Both the position numbers and the translations under genes were made by a program. Below the pieces are notes generated by a model that saw only the letters and a program-made list of their open reading frames with translations, did not search any database and was not told the DNA's origin. DNA of 5,856 nucleotides from JAJCYE01 sp036260105 (GTDB lineage Bacteria > Actinomycetota > CADDZG01 > JAHWKV01): positions 1 to 5,856 of the forward strand of contig DATAAN010000149.1 of NCBI GenBank assembly GCA_036260105.1, read 5' to 3'. Below are positions 1 through 4,900 of this stretch, one piece after another (the stretch's first letter is position 1; the number at the start of each line of letters is the position of its first letter).

Positions 1-948
1 GAGCTGAGTACCGATCCGTCGGCAGCGACCGGCCCGAACGGCTCAAGCCAGACGGATATCTCATACCCCTCACACCGTCCTGATGTCCCGTCTCCGCCCG
101 GAGCTGATGCGAGGTTGGCCTCCCGCCCAGCGGGGGAGAGAGGTGGGGACGTGGCCCCCGGTTCCGACTCGGGAGCGAATGGGGAGGCGACTGGGACCCC
201 GGCTGCCGAGGCCACTCCGGATGCAAGGAGCGATGACCCCGCGCCGTCCCTCATTGCTCCCGAGGCTCGCGTCGCCCAGGACGACGCCCCCGAGGCTGGC
301 GTGGGCGACGCGAGCGCACCGCCATCCTTCACGAGCACCACGGGCAACGGCGATCGAGGCGCTGAGGCGGTCGGCGCTTCGGCACCCTCGCCCCTCCCCG
401 CATCGCCGGCGACGCCGGCGCCCCCCAGTTCTCCATCGCCGGGCTCGCCCAGACCTCCTCGACGCACCCACCGCGACGAACCAATCGATCCCGAGATGGT
501 CGAGGCCGATACCGAGCGAGCCGGCGACTTCCTCGAGGGTCTCCTTGACGCCTTGGACGTCGACGGCGACATCACCACCTGGGTCGATGAGGCAGGCGGC
601 CACATCGACCTTGAAGGCTCCGATCTGGACGTGCTCGTCGGTACCAATGGCGAGACACTCGACGCCCTCCAGGAGTTGACCCGTCTCGCCGTCCTTCGCC
701 AGTCAAAGCGGCGTGCCCGGCTGCTCCTCGACATCAACGGCTTCCGTGCCAGCCAACGCGAACGACTGATCTCGATGGTGAAGGCGACGGCCGAACAGGT
801 GATCCGCACCCGCGAGGATCATGAGTTCCAGCCCATGACCCCAGCCGAGCGGAAGATCGTCCACGATGCCGTTGCCGCGATCGACGGTGCCCGCACGGAG
901 AGCCTCGGGGAAGACCCTCACCGGCGCGTGGTCATCCGGCCCGCCTAA
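1..948 (+). CDS. khpB: KhpB/Jag-family RNA-binding protein (KH + R3H), 5' end open at window edge
   Basis: The product is a small cytoplasmic RNA-binding protein of the KhpB (Jag, EloR) family, which acts with KhpA in RNA binding and is linked to cell elongation in Gram-positive bacteria. Counting residues from position 1, a helix-rich segment begins near residue 165 (AGDFLEGLLDALDVDGD). The KH domain follows, with its GxxG loop as GTNG at residues 214-217 and then ETLDALQELTRLAV. The R3H domain is at about 280-315 (MTPAERKIVHDAVAA, with R284 and H288 as the R-x3-H pair) and ends in RRVVIRPA. This core matches mycobacterial Jag proteins as I recall them. Residues 1-160 are low-complexity, rich in Pro, Ala, Ser, Gly and Asp, and probably disordered. 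The frame has no stop back to position 1, so the gene probably starts upstream. An internal TTG at 115, with GGAG at 100-103, is the alternative start and would give 277 residues. The GxxG loop lacks the usual basic residue. rsmG follows 16 bp after the stop, so co-transcription is likely. The identity is secure; the start is not. Confidence 0.92.
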   Translation, partial: ELSTDPSAATGPNGSSQTDISYPSHRPDVPSPPGADARLASRPAGERGGDVAPGSDSGANGEATGTPAAEATPDARSDDPAPSLIAPEARVAQDDAPEAGVGDASAPPSFTSTTGNGDRGAEAVGASAPSPLPASPATPAPPSSPSPGSPRPPRRTHRDEPIDPEMVEADTERAGDFLEGLLDALDVDGDITTWVDEAGGHIDLEGSDLDVLVGTNGETLDALQELTRLAVLRQSKRRARLLLDINGFRASQRERLISMVKATAEQVIRTREDHEFQPMTPAERKIVHDAVAAIDGARTESLGEDPHRRVVIRPA

Positions 949-964
949 CGTTTCACGTGAAACA
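949..964. promoter_or_regulatory. parS: parS centromere site, 15/16 match
   Basis: The sequence CGTTTCACGTGAAACA differs from the bacterial parS consensus TGTTTCACGTGAAACA only at its first base. The inner 14 bases GTTTCACGTGAAAC form a perfect palindrome. ParB family CTPases load on such sites to form the partition complex near the origin. It starts at the base after the khpB stop codon and ends at the base before the likely rsmG TTG start, so it fills the whole intergenic gap. Two perfect copies occur later in the window (5039-5054 and 5171-5186), which supports it as a real site. Confidence 0.93.
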
Positions 965-1669
965 TTGAGTGGCGGCGACCCGCCTTGGCGATCGAGTCTG
1001 GCGAACGACGCGGAGTTCCTGGAGCAGGCCTACGCCGAGGCAATTCAGCTCGGCTTCCTGGGTCCACGGGAGCAGGAGCGGCTCTGGGAGCGGCACCTTG
1101 GTGATGCCCTCGGGTTAGCGGCAGTCCGGCGGCCCAGGCCGGGGGAGTGCTGGGTCGACCTCGGCTCAGGTGCTGGACTCCCCGGCCTTCCATTGGCCGT
1201 AGCGTATACAGCCACCTCGTTCACCCTGATCGATGCGCAGCGGCGTCGAGTGGACTGGATCGAGGCAACCGCCGGCCGGCTCCACCTCACCAACGTCACG
1301 GCCGTCCATGCAAGGCTCGAGGACTATGGCCGGGGTCCTGCCCGGGAGTCTTTCGACGTGGCAACCGCAAGGGCGCTCGGGCCCCTTCCCGTTGTCGCCG
1401 AGCTTGGACTTCCGTTGGTAGCTGTCGGCGGGCAGCTGCTCGTTCCCCGAGGGCAACCGGGAGCCGACGAGCTCCAGCAAGCCACACTCGCCTGCAAGCA
1501 GCTGGGCGGTCGGATCGACGACGTTATCCCCAACCCCAGTTCGCCGATTGACCGGGTCGGATTCGTCGTTATCATGGCAAAGATCGCTGCGACCTCCCCC
1601 CGCTTCCCCCGGCGATCGGGCATGCCGGCGCGAACTCCGCTCGGCCAGCAGCGCGATCGGCAGCAGTAG
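965..1669 (+). CDS. rsmG: 16S rRNA (guanine527-N7)-methyltransferase RsmG (GidB)
   Basis: RsmG transfers a methyl group from S-adenosylmethionine to N7 of G527 of 16S rRNA (E. coli numbering). In known bacteria, its loss gives low-level streptomycin resistance. From the TTG at 965 the product is 234 residues, normal for the family. The N-terminal segment GFLGPREQERLWERHLGDAL matches the family's conserved helix. The SAM-binding motif I is VDLGSGAGLPGLPLA (about residues 64-78), followed by FTLIDAQRRRVDWIE and FDVATARALGPLPVVAELG. The C-terminus carries PRFPRRSGMPARTPL, the usual family tail. The frame is open upstream to an ATG at 866 inside khpB, which would add 33 residues including VSRET read from parS. 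I prefer 965 because the upstream part overlaps khpB and adds nothing family-like. No clear Shine-Dalgarno precedes 965, so translation may be coupled to khpB. The start is uncertain; the function is not. Confidence 0.93.
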   Translation: MSGGDPPWRSSLANDAEFLEQAYAEAIQLGFLGPREQERLWERHLGDALGLAAVRRPRPGECWVDLGSGAGLPGLPLAVAYTATSFTLIDAQRRRVDWIEATAGRLHLTNVTAVHARLEDYGRGPARESFDVATARALGPLPVVAELGLPLVAVGGQLLVPRGQPGADELQQATLACKQLGGRIDDVIPNPSSPIDRVGFVVIMAKIAATSPRFPRRSGMPARTPLGQQRDRQQ

Positions 1670-1917
1670 CTGCCACGAGCGTCGATCGGGGTTGCCGTCA
1701 GGACGGTGTTGTAGGTTGCTGCGGTATCGAGGAGACAAGCAGGGGCAGTACCCGGTTGTTGACCGGCACTGTCTTGGCTTTCGGCATTCTGTGGTCGGAG
1801 TGGTGGTAGGGCGACGGTACGGCCCGGGCCCGGGTTGGCGTCATGAGCCAGCTCGAGCGTCGGGCGCGGTCGTCCAGCGCTTCCGGGTCCCACGCGCCGC
1901 CTCGTAGTTGTTGTGAA
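1670..1917. other. Intergenic gap between rsmG and parA, probable parA leader
   Basis: No frame here gives a credible protein. The frame shared with parA carries stops at 1905-1907 and 1914-1916, and the short ORF running into it from inside rsmG contains cysteines and has no recognisable motif. Because rsmG ends with its usual C-terminal motif before 1669, this is probably non-coding and could hold the parA promoter. A TTGACC at 1759-1764 resembles a -35 element, but I find no good -10 at normal spacing (the nearest is CATTCT at 1785-1790, 20 bp away). A GC palindrome, GGCCCGGGCC, lies at 1821-1830 without a T tract, so it is not a convincing terminator. No tRNA or riboswitch fold was recognised by eye. 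Confidence 0.55.
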
Positions 1918-1923
1918 GGGAGG
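1916..1923 (+). promoter_or_regulatory. Strong Shine-Dalgarno sequence for parA
   Basis: AAGGGAGG is strongly complementary to the 3' end of 16S rRNA. It lies just after the last stop of the parA frame (1914-1916) and eight bases before the in-frame ATC at 1932. No ATG, GTG or TTG stands at a usable distance in any frame, so the site either serves an ATC start or is coincidental. It is the best ribosome-binding sequence I can see for the long open frame. Confidence 0.5.
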
Positions 1924-1931
1924 CGGGAGCC

Positions 1932-4900
1932 ATCAGTCGGCGACCCGATGAGGCACCGCAGGTCCAAGAGGAACGCACGGGCGGATTCCTGAGCAGGCTC
2001 CTGGCCGCATTGGGGCTGCGCCGGCGACGGAGAACCGAAGGCCACGCAGGAGAAGGCGTACGCGAGCAGGGTAAATCGGTGCGGTCGGCATCGCCGCCGG
2101 CGGGCACTGCGGGGAGGGCCGGCATCGCGGAAGCGTCACCCGCAGGCGAGAGGAGCGGTCGCGATGCCGCCCCGGGATCAGCACAGGACGGTGAAACGTC
2201 GACGGTGGATCAGTCTCGGGAGTGGCCGTTTCGCGATACCGCACCCAGGCAGGACCCAGCCGAATCTCGACTCGACCCAATCTGGGGAGCCGACCCACCG
2301 GACGCCGTCCGGTGGCACATGGATATGACCCCCGACCAGGAGCCCGCCACCTCCAGGTCACCAACCAGACAGGCGGAGCCGCCTCGGGACCCGGCCGCCG
2401 AGCAGAGCCCTCCCCCGAGCCCATCCGGTTCCTCCGCGACGCCGTTGGGGACCGATGGTTCTGTGTCGACCGGCCCCACGGCCGAAGCTCCGTCCTCGGC
2501 TGAGCAGCAAGAGGACGCCGTCGACCAGGCCGTGGGCACGAGCCTGCAGGCCGGTGCTTCGGCTGGTGCTGTAGCCGCTCCTACCGACCGTGGTGAGACT
2601 GTCCCCGACGCTGCCGCATCGGTTGGTCTCCAGCCGCAGCAGGAGTCCATCGAAGCCGCCGGCGGCCAGCAGGTTGAACATGCGCGGGCTGAGCAGCGTG
2701 GGGATCGCTCTGGAGATGACTGGGGAGCCGGGGCAGCCGGTTCGGCCATCTCGCCTCCCGATCAGCGAGATGTGGCCACACAGATCGCCGGCCGATCTGC
2801 GGTTCCTGGCGATGGTGGAGAGCACGCTCCTCCGGGCCAGCTCAGGGGCGGAGAGTCGGTGCCGTCTGGTCGTTATGGTCAGCGCACGGCACGACCAACA
2901 GCTGCCAACGGCACGACCATCGAGCCTCCTGGCGGTGATCCCGCAGCTGCCGCCGCATCGACCAGTGGAGTCGGGGAGGCAGCTCCGCAGGCAGCTGAGT
3001 CTTCGGCTACCGCCTCGGTCGCAGGAGTCCCATACGGCGCCCAAACAGATGTCGGTTGGTTCTCAACCGAGATCAGCACCACCCAGTACACCGGGTCGCT
3101 CTCCGAGCAACTCAGCGCCGAACGCCCGAGCGACGAGCCGGACATGCTGTCCGGGCGTGAGGGGTCAGCCGCCGGCAGCGCACCGCATGGGGGAATAGGA
3201 CTCAGACCGGCTTCAGATGAGCATCGAAGCCCGGAGCTGATTGAGAGTGGGATGGTCCACGTCGACCCCGACCCCGAGGTCGGCCCACCACTTCGCGCCG
3301 CCGGATGGACCGAACCGCCAGGCGCGCACGTGGAATCGGAGCCGTCCGACCGCTTCCGAGCGACGGACCGAGCTACGGCGGCTCCCCCAAAGCCCTCTCC
3401 GGTGGGGGAGTCAACCAGCTCCACTGGTCTCGGCTCGGGCGGAACCGCGGGCTCAGGCCCAACCGGCGCCACGGATGCCCCGCTCACACCGGGCACGCCA
3501 GGATCCATCCCTGATCAAGGCCGGGACAGCCCCGGGCCGGTCGACGACCAGCGAGGGATCGCCGCGGCCTCCGGTGCGAATACGAGCCGTACGACCGAGG
3601 CGGGGACAGACGGAACCGCCACAGGGATGACGGCCCCTGTACGGACTGAGGTTCCAATAGGTGACGAGACGTCTGCGGATGGAGGAACCCCAGCAGGTAC
3701 TGCGACGCCCCCAGGTGCTGGGACGCCTCTAGGCACCGGGTCGCCCCCAAGGACTGGGTCGCCCCCAAGGACTGGGTCGCCCCCAAGGACTGGGTCGCCC
3801 CCAGAGACTGCGACGCCCCAAGGGACCCAGGCGTCTACCGAGACTCAGGCGTCCGCGGGGACAGAAGCGCTCGCGGGGGCTGACAAGCCAGCGGGAACGC
3901 AGACCGAGGTGCCTACGGGGACTGAGTTGCCTCCGCGCACTCAGGTGTTCAGGAGGACTGAAGCGCCTGCGAGGACCGGGACGCCCGGGGACATTACAGG
4001 CTCGGTGCAAGCTGAGGGGCCTGGAGAGAATGAGGCCCCAGCCGGGACCGAGGCTCCAAGCGCCCTGCGGGGGAACGACGGTGGCCTCGATGGAACCGAT
4101 CCTGGCCTGCCGGCGGATGACACCTTGGCGGCAGCTTCCGCGGATTCCTTCCTGTCTTCTGCCGTCCCGAGCAATGAGCAGACAGCGGCAGCTGACGACA
4201 GCTCTGATCAGGCGCCTGGTTCGCAGGAGCTCTCTCCCGGCGGTCCAGAGCCCGCCTCGGAAAGCACAACGCCGGAACCTGTGTCCGGGTCCGATGCGAC
4301 CGGCAACCCGCGCGAACCAAGCGGCGACCAAGTTCCCTGGAACGAGCCAGCACTTCCGATGGCTTGGCCACCGGGGATACAGCCAACGGATAACGCGCAG
4401 GGGCCTGGGCCGTCCGACGGCGACTCGCCGGACAGTGAGCTCCCGCCCCAGCCGGATCCAACCTCGCCACGCCTCTTGGCTCGATCCTCTCAGAACCAGG
4501 AGGCTGGCGAGGCGTGGGAGTCGGCCAGTCCCCCAACGCCACGGGAGCCCATCGGCGAGTTCGCTGGGGTGGGGGAGCCATCAGAGCCATCGCCGGAGCC
4601 GAGGCCGCCTGTTCCATCGCCGGCCGTCGCCGGAACTGCCGGGGATGAGCCGGCACGTGGCCACGCAACATTGCCCACTGAGGAGGAAGACGCTGCCGCG
4701 AGCGTTGTGATTTCTGGACGGCCCGACATCGACTCCTCCGGACCCGGTGATGTCACCAACCCTCCAGGAACCTCTGAGGAGATGGAGACCACGGCGATCC
4801 CTCCGGTGCCGATCGTGGATCTCACCGCCGATCAGCCGGAGGGTGCACACGGATCCCTGGAGTCCCCACAGGCTTCCGGACAGTCGGCAAGCCCTCCCAA

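Noticed and set aside
83..679. A 198-residue + strand ORF overlapping khpB in another frame
   Set aside because: It is Arg/Pro-rich with no motif and overlaps the KH-containing khpB frame; a typical GC-rich shadow.
945..1193. Minus-strand ORF beginning MFHVKR
   Set aside because: The FHVK start is the palindromic parS read in another frame; the rest overlaps rsmG and is not protein-like.
1821..1830. GGCCCGGGCC palindrome as an rsmG terminator
   Set aside because: No loop and no following T tract; such GC palindromes are common at this base composition.
1548..1907. A 119-residue + strand ORF spanning the rsmG 3' end and the gap, in the parA frame
   Set aside because: It starts inside rsmG, contains several Cys and no recognisable domain, and ends before the parA ribosome-binding site; no support as a gene.
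2183..2198. parS-like half site GTGAAAC
   Set aside because: Only 7 of 16 positions match the consensus and the left half is absent.
1933..2424. Minus-strand ORFs opposite the parA extension (this one and others up to 4958)
   Set aside because: They overlap the continuous parA frame, are rich in Arg/Pro/Ser, show no motifs and no ribosome-binding sites; shadows of the coding strand.
3484..3786. Minus-strand ORF with GATQSL repeats
   Set aside because: The repeat is simply the antisense reading of the 18-bp array in parA.
3687..4052. CRISPR array as an explanation for the repeats
   Set aside because: Units are contiguous 18-bp coding repeats without spacers and keep the parA reading frame.
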